Below, in pieces: positions 9,424 to 19,003 of a stretch of 22,994 nt of DNA. Within the stretch, counting starts at the first letter, position 1; every line of letters begins with the position of its first letter. The notes below the pieces were generated by a model. It saw nothing but the letters and a program-made list of their open reading frames with translations, was not told the origin of the DNA and made no database searches. The stretch lies in contig JAUCBJ010005268.1 in NCBI GenBank assembly GCA_032718475.1, positions 1 to 22,994 of the forward strand, given 5' to 3'. The position numbers and the translations under genes were made by a program. This stretch comes from Nemertoderma westbladi (lineage: Eukaryota; Xenacoelomorpha; Nemertodermatida; Nemertodermatidae).

Positions 9424-9731
9424 ACAATTCTTACAGTAATCAAGTCTAACGACTTGCTAATTATTCTATCAGTGTTTGGGGGGGGGGGGTGTCTGTATGG
9501 TCTTTGGGTTGTTATTTACTGCTGTATTCATACCATTATATAACATATCTATTATTAGACTGTGCAATACAGTCATTATGGATTTATTTGTTATGCAGGT
9601 TAGATATAGTAGTTCACTATTTGGTCACTATTCTCATTTGGGTTCATTCTTATTTTGGTTTCATGTATTTTATTTAGGCTTTAGTGGTATCAGTTTTTGG
9701 GTTTCATATATTTACTACCGGTCTGATTTGT

Positions 9732-10257
9732 TTATTTCTCTATTTCAGTATTTGGTTTCATTTCCTGTATTATATTGGTCAATTGGTACAATACCAGTAT
9801 TGCACCCCACCTCTTGTCGTATGTACGTCCCACCTTTACTCGTATTGGTACGAATAAGTCTACTCCACTATTTGTAACGTATGAAGTTAGTTGTTCTTCT
9901 GGCAGTGGTGCCATTATTTGTTCTACTCTTCCCCTCCTTATGTATCTGCATGTTACACATTTGTAAATAATAGTTCTTTATTTTGTGTCATAACGATTGT
10001 ATCCAATAATTACGTCTTACTTCCACAATTGTTGCCTCTGTTCCTCCATGTTGTACCTTTATATGCGCTTCCACAACAATTTTAATCACCAATTCGGATT
10101 TCCTTGGTATTATTGCTGGATATGTAACTCCTAGTCCTTGTGGTGCATTATTTATTCGCATTCCCAGACATATTATGCCATGTTTTATTATAGGGCATAA
10201 TGTTGATAAACAACTGTCTTTCCCTAATTGGACTACTACTATTGAGTTTAATCCCAA
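9732..10257 (-). pseudogene. BEL/Pao integrase remnant, second copy
   Basis: On the minus strand from 10257, INNAPQGLGVTYPAIIPRK and AHIKVQHGG (His65 and His70) then RRNYWI give the first half of the H2C2 integrase zinc finger. One frameshift near 10000 and a TAA at 9978-9980 follow. CVTCRYIRRGRVEQ (Cys pair encoded by 9948-9959) completes the finger. The frame continues into the ORF from 9914: MAPLPEEQLTSY, then SGVDLFVPIRVKVGR, with Asp19 as the likely first catalytic acidic residue of the integrase core. Sequence after RWGAIL degenerates, so the second Asp and the Glu are absent. It covers a slightly different part of pol than the copy at 5319-6395, overlaps it in the HxxxxH region and is clearly different in sequence, so it is a separate insertion. 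It is inactive. Confidence 0.75.
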
Positions 10258-10738
10258 CCCAACTGAAGTACATGAGGGTGAGTATCAGTAATCATTGCCA
10301 CTAGTATATTTTCAGGATGTGGGGCGAGCGACGAAAGTAAGCAAGCTTAGCATACAGGTACAACTAACTCAATCGGTGTGTCTGTTGATCTGTCGATCTG
10401 TTGTTCTGTCGTGTCCAATTTTACACGTTAATAACTCAGCCAAATCTCGATAAAATATATCCAAACTTGGTACATATGTAGTCTGGCAAAAGTTTAGAAA
10501 TTTTCCAAGTTGAATTTGCATGGGGTCTTCGTGCAGCATCTGTGTAACTGTCTTACAGTTATAATAAATTAATCTACCCAAAAAATATTAGGCTTGGCAT
10601 CACCTGGATGCTAGGAGACTACAGGTTCAAAATTATCGTAGGCTGACTGCTGATTATGGTACCTAAAACTGTACCTAAGCTCAGAAGCTATATACTGTTG
10701 TTGGGCTTTGGAATAATCCATTCAGCCTTTTATTTTAA
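10258..10738. other. Non-coding stretch with a degenerate CTGTTGATCTGTCGATCTG repeat
   Basis: Bases about 10375-10412 hold imperfect CTGT/GATCTG repeats, followed by ACGTTAATAACTCAGCCAAA, a phrase resembling the start of other microsatellite-flanked interspersed repeats. The small minus-strand frame at 10369-10581 has no recognisable domain. Confidence 0.4.
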
Positions 10739-10868
10739 CATTGAATCCCCTTATTTATTATAAAACCATCGGAAATATCCACAAATGCCGCTCCATTACT
10801 GTTCATTGAATCCCCTTATTTATTATAAAACCATCGGAAATATCCACAAATGCCGCTCCATTACTGTT
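10739..10868. repeat. Perfect 65-bp tandem duplication
   Basis: Bases 10739-10803 and 10804-10868 are identical, beginning CATTGAATCCCC and ending CCATTACTGTT. The lack of any difference suggests a recent duplication or possibly an assembly artefact. Confidence 0.95.
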
Positions 10869-11520
10869 TGAAACGCTTCCGACAGTCCGATGTATCTGGA
10901 CCCGAGCAGCGGAGTGGCATCAAGATGCAATTAACTGAGGAATAAATACTACGGAATTGCTTGCTTTGTCAGTAAGATTATATTTACTACACTGGGAATA
11001 CGGCGGTCGGTCAGATCTTAATGCAGGCCACTGCCAAGTTCCTCATGCCTCGCTCAGGCCACCCACCTTGGGAGTGCGGTGGGAAGAGTCCGACTTACGT
11101 CGATGACTGGACGAATCGACGATGATTGCGATTTGGGTTTAGTGGCGGACTGGACAGCCGGATCCTGGGATTGCCTGGGGGAAATTGTTGAAAGTCGGGC
11201 AGACGTGTATCGCACCCGATTACGTTCTCTGCCATGCGAAAGTGTGAGGCGAATTCATTGTCAAATTGGGTTGGAAGCTGCGGGAATTCTACTGTTCTAC
11301 GGGAATAAACCGCAGCTGTCCGGTGACTACGGACGGATAGGCCTACTGGGATGAGCAGGTATTTCAATCGAGTTTCTCGTATTTTCGATTTTCTCGAATT
11401 CACCATATTTCCTATAAACCACATGGCTTCGCATATTGAACATGTGATTGGAAATAAGTTTGTACTACCCTTCCGCGCCTTGGGTGGTAGATGTCGCGGT
11501 TATGTATTGGTTGGTAGGAA
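10869..11520. other. GC-richer stretch without a recognised gene
   Basis: Bases 10890-11350 are richer in GC and CpG than their flanks and carry a 91-codon plus frame (11079-11354) and an opposing 109-codon minus frame (11095-11424). Neither translation shows a familiar domain, and they overlap one another, so I do not call either a gene. It could be part of a transposon leader or a promoter-like region. Confidence 0.3.
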
Positions 11521-11546
11521 GGGGGGGGGGGGGGGGGGGGGGGGGG
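11521..11546. repeat. G26 homopolymer
   Basis: Twenty-six consecutive G. It generates spurious poly-Gly and poly-Pro reading frames on either strand. The length is prone to sequencing error. Confidence 0.9.
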
Positions 11547-11745
11547 TGCAGATTAAAAGGGCTGAACACGTACTGTCCCCCTTTCTTTGATTGATTGTCG
11601 GTATGGTTAAATTTATCAAATACTGATTTTGTGATCCAGTTGCTCAATTTTAATTTGTATCTCATAACTGGGCCTCGTCCTGCACGAAGGCCCCACGAAC
11701 GTGTAGGAAATACGCATTACGTTCCAATACATTGTCAACAACAGA

Positions 11746-12522
11746 TCAAAGCTGTGGATTGAGACATCGACTGTAAGAAATTATGGAAAAGTAGTTGCTT
11801 GCACCATCAGTAACATGCCAGTTCTCTCGAATTTGAAACCACCAAGGGACATATACGCGAACAATACACTCAACCATGGTAGTTAAGATATAGCTTGGAT
11901 GTTCTTGACTAATATAAAATCGATGCAGGCGACTTGCCAATGTCAACCAACGAGAATGTGCTTGCTTGCCAGGTTGAATGCGAGCCAATGAGATATCACA
12001 ATTGCAGGAAACAACAGCCTTGGCTATTTGATATAAATACTTCTGGTACCAGCTCAATTGATTTACAATGTCTAGTGAGGCTTCCTTAAAGTTGATGGAC
12101 TGAATTTGATTATTTTTCGAAACATTGAGTAAAGGCAAATCACCAGAAATTTGTTTGCCAATATCACCTCTGAATTCATTAGGTCCACTTGTAGTACCAT
12201 CAACAGCAATAAAAATATGTCTAAGTGGTAGCTCATTTGCATGTAGTAAGCAAATAACAACGCAGTATGCTGTAATGGTATAGATCATAGATTTACAGGA
12301 CAGGTCAGCAGGTTCCATGGTAGGCCTACCTACAGGGCTACCGCTGCCTGTACAGTATGTCTTATTATGACAAATGATCAATTTGATACTCAAATGATGG
12401 TATGCTTGAGCATGTGGACGACTGGTCCACAGTTTAATTTGCTTACATTTACTGGAGCCACTGCTTATTATAATAAAACGAGCTAAGTAAGTTATTGTAT
12501 CATGCTGGGGATATACATTCAC
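11746..12522 (-). CDS. Uncharacterised invertebrate repeat-associated protein, C-terminally truncated
   Basis: An uninterrupted 258-codon frame with ATG at 12522. Three motifs are visible: HIFIAVDGTTSGPNEFRGDIG at residues 103-122, KAVVSCNCDISLARIQPGK at 168-186, and HSRWLTLASRLHRFYIS at 189-205, followed by VRVYVPWWFQI at 221-231. From memory, this order (a D-G-x-T-x-GP...F-x-G-x-IGK segment, then H(S/A)RWLT, then VYxPxWF) marks a dispersed, function-unknown protein family in spiders, cnidarians and other invertebrates, probably carried by a transposable element. Those proteins normally continue well past residue 258, so the end here is likely cut. The first 70 residues do not look like the family and may be non-coding. 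It lies just inside the left inverted repeat. Expression and activity cannot be judged. Confidence 0.5.
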   Translation of the reverse strand: MNVYPQHDTITYLARFIIISSGSSKCKQIKLWTSRPHAQAYHHLSIKLIICHNKTYCTGSGSPVGRPTMEPADLSCKSMIYTITAYCVVICLLHANELPLRHIFIAVDGTTSGPNEFRGDIGKQISGDLPLLNVSKNNQIQSINFKEASLDIVNQLSWYQKYLYQIAKAVVSCNCDISLARIQPGKQAHSRWLTLASRLHRFYISQEHPSYILTTMVECIVRVYVPWWFQIRENWHVTDGASNYFSIISYSRCLNPQL

Positions 12523-12545
12523 TAAGTACAGTAAGGTCTCAGGAA

Positions 12546-12592
12546 TTCTTAGCCCGCCAGTATTCTTAGCCCGTGGGTATTCTTAGCCCGCT
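12546..12592. repeat. Three copies of a TATTCTTAGCCCG unit
   Basis: ATTCTTAGCCCG occurs three times in close succession, separated by short variable bases (CCAGT, TGGG). Confidence 0.8.
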
Positions 12593-12664
12593 AAACAATA
12601 ACGTTTATTGTTTTGGTTCCCCCATTACTCTTCTGAAACCTGCTCCTTTACTAACCTGCTCCTT

Positions 12665-12782
12665 TACTGTCTGCACCACTGTCTGAACCAGTATCTGCAC
12701 CAGTGTCTGCACCACTATCTGCACTAGTGTCTGCACCACTGTCTGCACCAGTGTCTGTACCACTGTCTGCACCACTGTCAGT
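12665..12782. repeat. 12-bp minisatellite, about ten units
   Basis: Units of TGTCTGCACCAC or TGTCTGCACCAG with point changes (TATCTGCACTAG, TGTCTGAACCAG, TGTCTGTACCAC) run head to tail. A preceding pair of ACCTGCTCCTTTACT repeats lies at about 12638-12668. The 12-bp period keeps frames open but no gene is indicated. Confidence 0.9.
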
Positions 12783-13010
12783 TTAAGACCCAGAGCAGCA
12801 CCCAGCTTAAGCTATCAATAGCTTCAAACAAACAACGGGTTTCCAACGTTGACCATTGCTGAGGGAAAGACCATGTGCCCATGGTATTGCCAGGCAAATA
12901 GGGTTGACTTTGTTGGGGAGCAGAGTGTTGTTGCCATGACGGAAATGATACAGGATGGTGATGCCTCAACGAGCCAATCAGCAGCAGCACCACCAACCAA
13001 TATATACCAA
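12783..13010. other. Possible unrecognised coding scrap
   Basis: Small frames exist on both strands (minus 12778-12996, plus 12849-13043). Neither resembles a known protein. The plus-strand reading ends in a Ser/Ala-rich stretch and runs into AT repeats. I do not call a gene. Confidence 0.25.
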
Positions 13011-13429
13011 TATATAACCTATATATTTTTATATATTATATAGCTGTAATTTTAAATAGCAATTTTTTTAATTGATTTACCTAATTGATTGCGATATTTT
13101 TTACTCTTTTATAGCTTATTATATATGTTTAATTTGAGTTGAATGTTATTTTGATACTTTTGAGAACTTCGTACCTATAATGTGCAATATGACAATACTT
13201 TTTATTAATAATTTGGCAATGTTATTCGTATTTTAATTTTTTTTTAATTGATTTACCTACAGTAATTGATTTTTTTAAATTAATTTAAACTGAATCTTAT
13301 TATATACTGTATATATAATATATATATATATTAAATATTTAGCATGAATTATTATAATATTAATATACTGAAGAAAATTATTAAATTCTCAAATTATTAA
13401 AAAAACCGGTATATATACCTAATTAGTAA
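13010..13429. repeat. AT-rich low-complexity DNA
   Basis: About 420 bases of nearly pure A/T with TATATA runs near 13010-13040 and 13303-13332. No gene. Confidence 0.85.
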
Positions 13430-13747
13430 TTATAAATGATCGTCATCACTACTGGAAGTAGAGTCAGAGTGAGAGGCCGAGCCCGAGGGGTTGCCAGAAC
13501 AGCTTTCTACATATTCATCTATAAGGCCATATATATTATTATGTTGAACAGCTTCTTTAAAAAGCTTAGCAGACAGAATGGGTCCGTATGACCACTCAAA
13601 CAAAAACTTGAGGGAAGGATTTCTTTTATTATTAGCCCAGTCAATAATAATGTCTTTTGTTCCAATACATTGAAGCGAATTGGATCCCTTTGTAGTTAGC
13701 TCATACACAGCTAATCGCACGATCTCCATCATATTCCCCTCTAACAT
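13430..13747 (-). pseudogene. Unrecognised protein fragment with Ser/Asp-rich tail
   Basis: A 105-codon frame begins at the ATG at 13747. The first 80 residues have the mixed hydrophobic pattern of a folded domain (IIIDWANNKRNP, LKFLFEWSYGPILSAKLF). The last 25 are Ser, Gly, Asp and His (SHSDSTSSSDDDHL), typical of a disordered C-terminus. It lies downstream of the helix-turn-helix frame within the same inverted repeats but in a different frame, and the 137 bases between them are not coherently coding. It may be a later exon or the end of the same transposon protein. I do not recognise the family. Confidence 0.4.
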
Positions 13748-13884
13748 GACATTGAATGATTAGTCAGCTTTGTGGTGATCAGTGTAATTGAAAAATGCCA
13801 TTTGCGCGTTTGGTGTCTTAGACATGGCAACTGATGTTGCAAACGTCTTGACAAAGGGTACCCATAATATTTTGGTTAAAGCTT

Positions 13885-14247
13885 TCAACATGGTATGATG
13901 TACTGTACATGGCCAAAACCTGGTTTCAAGAGAATCACAACAATGTCTTGGTGAATTAGAGCAACAACTTCTTCACGAACAAATATATGGTATTTCCTTA
14001 ATAATAATAATAATTTTTTCATTTGCTGATACCCACATGATGGTTCTAGTAAAATGGCATCAATAATGCTTTCTAACTGGCTGATATCTAATTTTTTCTT
14101 GATACCTAGCAGACAAATCCTGCGTCGAACTGTTCTGACTGAAACATCTAAGGAGTCATCATATTCCAATAGTTTCTGAATTTCTGGCTGTGTATATCCT
14201 TCATACAAATAAGTCGATAATAGATTTTGAGATAACCTTGATGCCAT
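13885..14247 (-). pseudogene. Integrase-type transposase N-terminal helix-turn-helix fragment
   Basis: ATG at 14247 opens a 120-codon frame. Residues about 12-53 (STYLYEGYTQPEIQKLLE, then VSVRTVRRRICLLGIKKK) match the helix-turn-helix segment seen at the start of eukaryotic integrase-core transposases with a 'GYTxxEIxxLL...SxRTxxRRxxxLGL' pattern. Residues 54-98 (LESIIDAILLEPSCGYQQMKKLL, in part) match the following helical region with its GYxxM signature. The family's expected DPEG...RRRLYRR segment and rve (DDE) core are replaced by an unrelated end, so the protein lacks a catalytic centre. In intact relatives this part binds the transposon ends. It starts 61 bases from the right inverted repeat of the candidate element. 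Relation to the IS3EU or Ginger-like groups is a guess. Confidence 0.5.
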
Positions 14248-14330
14248 GGTTACTCCAAACTATATGTCCTACATAGAACACCAAGGCTCAAGAAGCAGAC
14301 TATAGTAACATGTTCGTGGGGCCATCGCGC

Positions 14331-14586
14331 GCACGTAAGTCCAGATAAACCTTTACGTAGATGAACAATTAGAATTGACTGACTTAATTAGAATTATTAA
14401 CGTTCAACATTGCCGAGAACGACGGATGGGTCCACTAATTATACCCCTACGCTAAGGCTAAGTCTCACCTGGACTTATGTGGCTCACCCCATGCCCACAC
14501 ATACAGTAGTTGTCAATGACTAGATACTGACCACAACTAACAAGTAAGGTACCCAGGTACCAGTTATTACTAACACATTAACACCA
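14331..14586. other. Spacer right of the candidate transposon
   Basis: No supported gene or repeat in this stretch. Confidence 0.4.
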
Positions 14587-14785
14587 ATGGCATAAAATAA
14601 AAACAGTAAAACATGTATCATCATATAATAAAAAAAAGGTAAAGAGTAAAATATGTGTTATTAAAAAATGTAAAGAGTAAAAAAAATCTCAATCTTTAAT
14701 AAAAAGGTAAAGAGTAAAATCTGTGCAGCTGTTTTAAAAAGGAGAAAGAGTAAATTATATAATGTAAATGTATAAAGAGTAAAGT
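14587..14785. repeat. Dispersed GGTAAAGAGTAAAAT repeat cluster
   Basis: The word (G)GTAAAGAGTAAA or close variants occurs at about 14638, 14669, 14706, 14742 and 14771, with spacing of roughly 30-37 bases and A-rich fillers. This is a degenerate tandem repeat. Confidence 0.7.
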
Positions 14786-14794
14786 GGCCGTATA

Positions 14795-14977
14795 TCACCG
14801 CCATACGCAATCAGCCATTGTAAAATAGTCTTTTTTATCTATGTTTTTTAATTTATTATATTTGGCAGTATCAATCTGATCACACCACCCAGGAACTCTG
14901 GTAAACTTCATTGTACTGCCCTTACTGGTATCTGATCCCTCTGTTACAAATGACAAGGTATCCTCATCAGCAATCAT
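14795..14977 (-). other. Short unrecognised minus-strand frame
   Basis: Sixty codons from ATG at 14977 (MIADEDTLSFVTEGSDTSKG at the start, GWCDQIDTAKYNKLKNIDKK later). Composition is protein-like and hydrophilic, and GC is higher than its surroundings, so it could be an exon related to the minus-strand fragment at 15240-15697. No domain is recognised and no clear splice sites were settled. Confidence 0.25.
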
Positions 14978-15239
14978 ATATATACCTTTAACCGGAACTC
15001 ATTTATGAACCCAAACATATTTATTTTACACTTGTCGCTAAATAATATTACTAAGTAAACAATTTGAAAATTTAACACACCCTTGTGGGAGGTCAATTGT
15101 ATGTAGTCTGTTGAAGTTACCAAACGTAATCCTTTTGGTTTAACTCACATCTTTATTAGTTTAATTAAATTAATTATTAGTTAATAAAAGATCCATGAAA
15201 AATTATTAATTTTGAATGAAATCATATCTTATCACAGGG

Positions 15240-15697
15240 TTATATATTCGGTGCAAAATATGATAACTTGTGCAGAACGTTTGAGCCACTATCATCTATT
15301 TTATTTCCAAATTCTACAAGGACTTCCATAAGACAACTTGCTTTGGCCGGTTCATCTGGGACATAACCAGTAGATTCTAAAGGAGGGTTTTCCACTAAAG
15401 CATCTTCCTTTTTGTCTCCACACTCTGGTAAGGCAGGAACATAGGAACTACCAGTTGGCAGAAAAACAACCTCCACATCTTCCTCCGATGGTTCGATTTT
15501 TCGTAATCAGAAAGTTGTTCAGTATTGCTGCAGGTGGATTGAAGTTCAATATAAATAGCCCTATTTCTCGGATACAGAGCATGAATTCCCTTGCCGTCGT
15601 AACAAAAGTTTGGTCCCACACAAATTTGTGTTACAATTTCGTTTGGTGTTTTTACAAAGCTATAGTTCTCCAAACAAGGTGGAGATGACATCAACAA
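15240..15697 (-). pseudogene. Unrecognised minus-strand gene fragment with one frameshift
   Basis: Two overlapping frames form one sensible reading: from ATG at 15697 (MLMSSPPCLENYSFVKTPNE, NFCYDGKGIHALYPRNRAI) to about 15500, then the frame that carries EDVEVVFLPTGSSYVPALPE and runs to the stop at 15240-15242. The frame change falls next to a run of five A on the coding strand near 15500, as a single-base deletion would produce. The C-terminal part is acidic and Pro-rich, ending KIDDSGSNVLHKLSYFAPNI. Both halves have coding-like composition against an AT-rich background. I recognise no family. It could be an exon of a host gene, a transposon protein, or a sequencing error in an intact exon. 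Confidence 0.4.
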
Positions 15698-16370
15698 ATA
15701 TTTTCTATTCCCCCATATCTATTCTTCATTATCGGAGAAACTGAATTCGAATACGCAATGTTTAAACACAGAAGCTTGTATCATCATCATTGTTCAGGAC
15801 AACCAATGGCTGACTGCAAGTGATTATAAGGACGACCTGCCTTGCCACTTGGTGATGGTCTCTGTTGGTTGTTGTTCTAGCAACACATTTCTACGTCCAG
15901 CCAACCTTGCTCCAGCCATTGCGCATGTGGTGCAAATATGCGATTAATTTCGCTGGTTAATCGCTGTTTAAACAATCAGTACTGGATATGGTGTTGTTAT
16001 TTGAAAATAATATGTATATTAGTAGATGTTTATTTAACAGTAAATCTGTTAAACTATTTGACCAACTGAAATTCCATTCGATTAAGATATCATGGCACCC
16101 ACTGATATACTTAAAAAACAAAATTTCTGAAATCAGTCGTTAACATCCCCTCCCCAGACATGTTCTGGAATAAATTGGTGCCCATCCTAAATTAAAATAA
16201 TAAAATTTACGGGAATATATTTTAAATTCATGTCCCCTCATGAATTGAATTAAATTGCCAATTTAAGACAATTAATCCCAGCCAAGCCAATAATTAAAGC
16301 CAATACGAAATTTATATGTTGTAAGAAGTTTGATTTCAAACGCCGAAAGATTTCTCAACATAAATCTCGA
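15698..16370. other. AT-rich spacer
   Basis: No coding, RNA or repeat feature that I can support. Confidence 0.4.
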
Positions 16371-18195
16371 ATGTCTGACAGCCATCAGTACAGTTTGGAA
16401 TTTTCACTGCCAAGTTCACTGCCAGAGTCTAGGACCAATGTCCTAGCAAGTGAAGATATATATACAGAAAAGTGGGAAAAGGTTGGAAGAACTAAGGTTA
16501 GTCCAGAGCTTACATCAACTCATAATCGTAGCAGTGGTCGACGAAATTATTGCACCATATGCTGGAGACATCAAAAAAGGAGATTATTTGTATTGTCAGA
16601 AATGTGGAGATCAGCACAACAAGAATAATTATGTAAGTAGGAAGGGAGGAAGTGGTTCATCTGCTGGAAGTGAGTCATCTGGGATGAACAGAGATTAATA
16701 GACTGGATTAGTCAGCAGGATGTTCCAGATGGTAAAAGTTCAGATGATGTTACATGTAAGAACTGTACAATTAATAATAGACGAAGGAGGGAGGAAGGAC
16801 CTTTGTAAAGGTTGTTATGTGGCTAATCTGCAGCTGCAGAAATCAGGATATTGCTGGACATGCTCTGCAACTATTCGTGTAGGAGGGAAATATTGCAGTA
16901 GATCTTGCAAAGTTAAGTATCAGGCAGCTCAGAAAGAAGATTCCAATAAAAGTAATTGGGAGTCTATCAGTGAAATGTCATCTAATATAGAGATACAAAC
17001 AACACTGTTACATGAGAGTCTATGGGCTGTGAGAACTTGTGGAGAGTGTAATAAGCCTATCCCTTACAACAGTAAGAAATACTGCAGTGTTGAGTGTTTG
17101 GGTCGACATAAAATCGTCACAAGATCAGGATTAGGTACTGGTTCAGTTCCACAATTTCTACTCCAGAAAGTGGCCCTGTCAGCCAATACATCACTTGGTG
17201 CCAAGGAAACTACACAACCAACCTATCCTTTGTCATCTGATGAACAAGTTTCTCTATCATCCCAACCATCAATCAGGACAAACCCATCAAGAACAGGTAT
17301 AACAGATAGTTCAATATCTCAAGAAGTTCACATGCCACCACCCCCTCCAACTTCATCACAGCCTTCTACCTCCTGGGATGGTGAATGCATGTTCCATGCA
17401 ATCAGAAGATACATCTCTTAATGACCCAACTCTGATGATGAGGAAGAAAGCGCAAAGATATTTTAGAGGATTGCATGGTACTTTAGATTCGGGAGTTGCG
17501 GTGTCCAGGTGTCATGTCAATCATCAGACCCAATCTATTTTAAACAGAATGCTCCATACCTCAGAATAAATAAAGCTAATAGGCTTACTTTAGAATGCCG
17601 TCGTGGTGTGCTAGAACTTAATATACGAGGACGACGACATCTTGGTGAAAATTACATTAAATATCTTCTTGAGTAATATGATGCGCCTGCAAATGGATTG
17701 CTTAGAGAAAGCCTACGTGGAGCTACATATATAGAGACATCTATAATGTCTCTATCACTGAATGCTATAAAATTCATGAATGAATTTTAAACCAGGGTAC
17801 TAAAGATAATGATTCAGAAATATTTTCTTTTAAGGATATTTGTCAGGAAGAAATGGCAGTTATCCATCCTATGTCTCCTATAGGTAGAAGGTCTTGGGTA
17901 ATCCACCAAGAATCTGATGATCTTCATGGCCTTCTTTTACAGTTTCTCTCGTTTTGTGTAACACATTGCAGAATGGAAGAAGAATTTGGGAAGAAGAAAA
18001 AAATAGGAGCCCAATACAAAATATATTGCTCAACTATGTTCGATATGCAGTATATAGTGGATGTACCAGAAGTCGTAGGGAGATGTTTGGCAATGATCTT
18101 AAAGAGAAATTGGAGGCATTAGTTGGATAATTCGATTTAAATGATGAACCTACAGTATATATATCACTTCCATCTACAGATTCATCAAGGCAAAA
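16371..18195 (+). pseudogene. Frameshifted gene with tandem zinc motifs and an OTU-like protease motif
   Basis: Plus-strand frames together read like one protein of about 600 residues. It starts MSDSHQYSLEFSLPSSLPES at 16371, shifts frame near 16500, and shows YCQKCGDQH near 16590-16620. In the frame 16720-17421, Cys29, 32, 45, 48, 59, 63 then 107, 110, 122 and 126 give two CxxC...KYCSxxC zinc ribbons (GYCWTCSATIRVGGKYCSRSC and CGECNKPIPYNSKKYCSVEC). A Ser/Pro-rich linker leads to SWDGECMFHAIRRYI, like the DGxCxF active-site block of OTU cysteine proteases (Cys223), followed after a frameshift by NDPTLMMRKKAQRYF. Later frames carry RGVLELNIRGRRHLGENYIK and MSPIGRRSWVIHQESDDLHG. The last coding bases end in CAAAAG before GTTAGT, a possible splice donor at about 18196. 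Stops at 17419, 17674 and 17788 and several shifts mark decay. The protease reading is tentative. OTU domains occur in some transposon proteins, so a mobile element is likely. Confidence 0.45.
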
Positions 18196-19003
18196 GGTTA
18201 GTAATATTTTGCATTAATTAATTTTCATTTATGTAGTCAGTGTGGCTTAGTCAAACTAACAGCTAATTTATTATGAGGGTTAGAGTTAGTGTTAGGCTTA
18301 GGGTCGGTGATAGGTTTATGGTTGTGGTGATACAGTAATTAGGAGTATTAATTTGGAGTTAGCACCTGCTATTTTACATATTTATATTGTTTTTGATGGA
18401 GGTAAAATAAAGTATAATTTGGTGTATGTTTTTTTTTTTTTTGGGGGGGGGGGGGGGTGTAGGTGAATATGGTGGAGTGCGTGGCGTGAATATGGTAATT
18501 ATATTCGTGTGGGGGGGGGGGGGGGTGTATCTTTCTGCAAAATTTAGCTCTATTTCGATAAGAGTTGTAGGAGAAAATACATTTCTTACAAAAGGGTGAG
18601 TACAAAACAAAGGTACTGTTTGTTACGTTTGGTGCGTTACGTCCCAGATTTTGACTTGGAACCACACCAACATTACTTGTGCTACTATACTAAATGTTTC
18701 CGTTTATAGTGTGTTTATTTCATTGTATTTTATGGGCAATGTTTCCTGAAATTAATACTTATTAATATTATTATCATTATTAATAACAATTAATGTTTAT
18801 TTAAATAACGTATAATTAATTAACATTATAAATTACAAACATGTATAAGTATATAATTTATTCTGTCCTAATTTGTATTTGTAAGACAGGTAGTCGGCAA
18901 AATTCTTACTCAACCGCATGAAAATTATAACAATCATAACTTTGTTCATACTTATAATATTTTTTCTATAGGCCTACTGATATTATTATTTTTAACATTT
19001 CAG
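18196..19003. other. AT-rich spacer or intron with G runs and a degenerate TTAGGG-like patch
   Basis: Bases 18274-18325 read GGGTTAGAGTTAGTGTTAGG and variants, a degenerate telomere-like patch. T14-G15 lies at 18429-18457 and G15 at 18511-18525. Bases 18740-18850 are nearly pure AT. It ends in TTTTTAACATTTCAG at 18989-19003, a good splice acceptor. Confidence 0.55.

Larger units (their letters stand above)
11682..14330 (-). mobile_element. Candidate 2.65-kb DNA transposon bounded by inverted repeats
   Basis: Bases 11682-11704 and 14308-14330 are inverted repeats matching at 20 of 23 positions; the inner 16 (GGCCCCACGAACGTGT against GGCCCCACGAACATGT) differ at one. The outermost minus-strand frames sit tightly inside: the first ATG is 61 bases from the right repeat and the last stop 42 bases from the left. 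Within lie an integrase-type helix-turn-helix reading frame, an unknown acidic-tailed frame, two minisatellites, an AT-rich stretch and a frame of an invertebrate repeat-associated family. GCACG follows the right repeat and also forms the outer edge of the left one, but a clean target duplication is not evident. No intact DDE core is visible, so the copy is probably non-autonomous, or it may be two nested elements. Confidence 0.45.

Noticed and set aside
11079-11424. Gene on either strand in the GC-rich stretch
   Set aside because: Two overlapping opposite frames of similar length, neither with recognisable features.
11465-11665. Poly-Pro or poly-Gly proteins at the G26 run and similar runs at 18369-18665 and 22643-22861
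   Set aside because: The repeats are translations of homopolymers and the flanks lack domains.
15395-15500. Programmed -1 frameshift between overlapping minus frames
   Set aside because: The A5 run does not form a proper slippery heptamer in the upstream frame, and no clear downstream structure was seen. An indel is simpler.
18274-18325. Interstitial telomeric repeat
   Set aside because: Only degenerate GTTAGNGTTAG words are present; similar phrases are common by drift.
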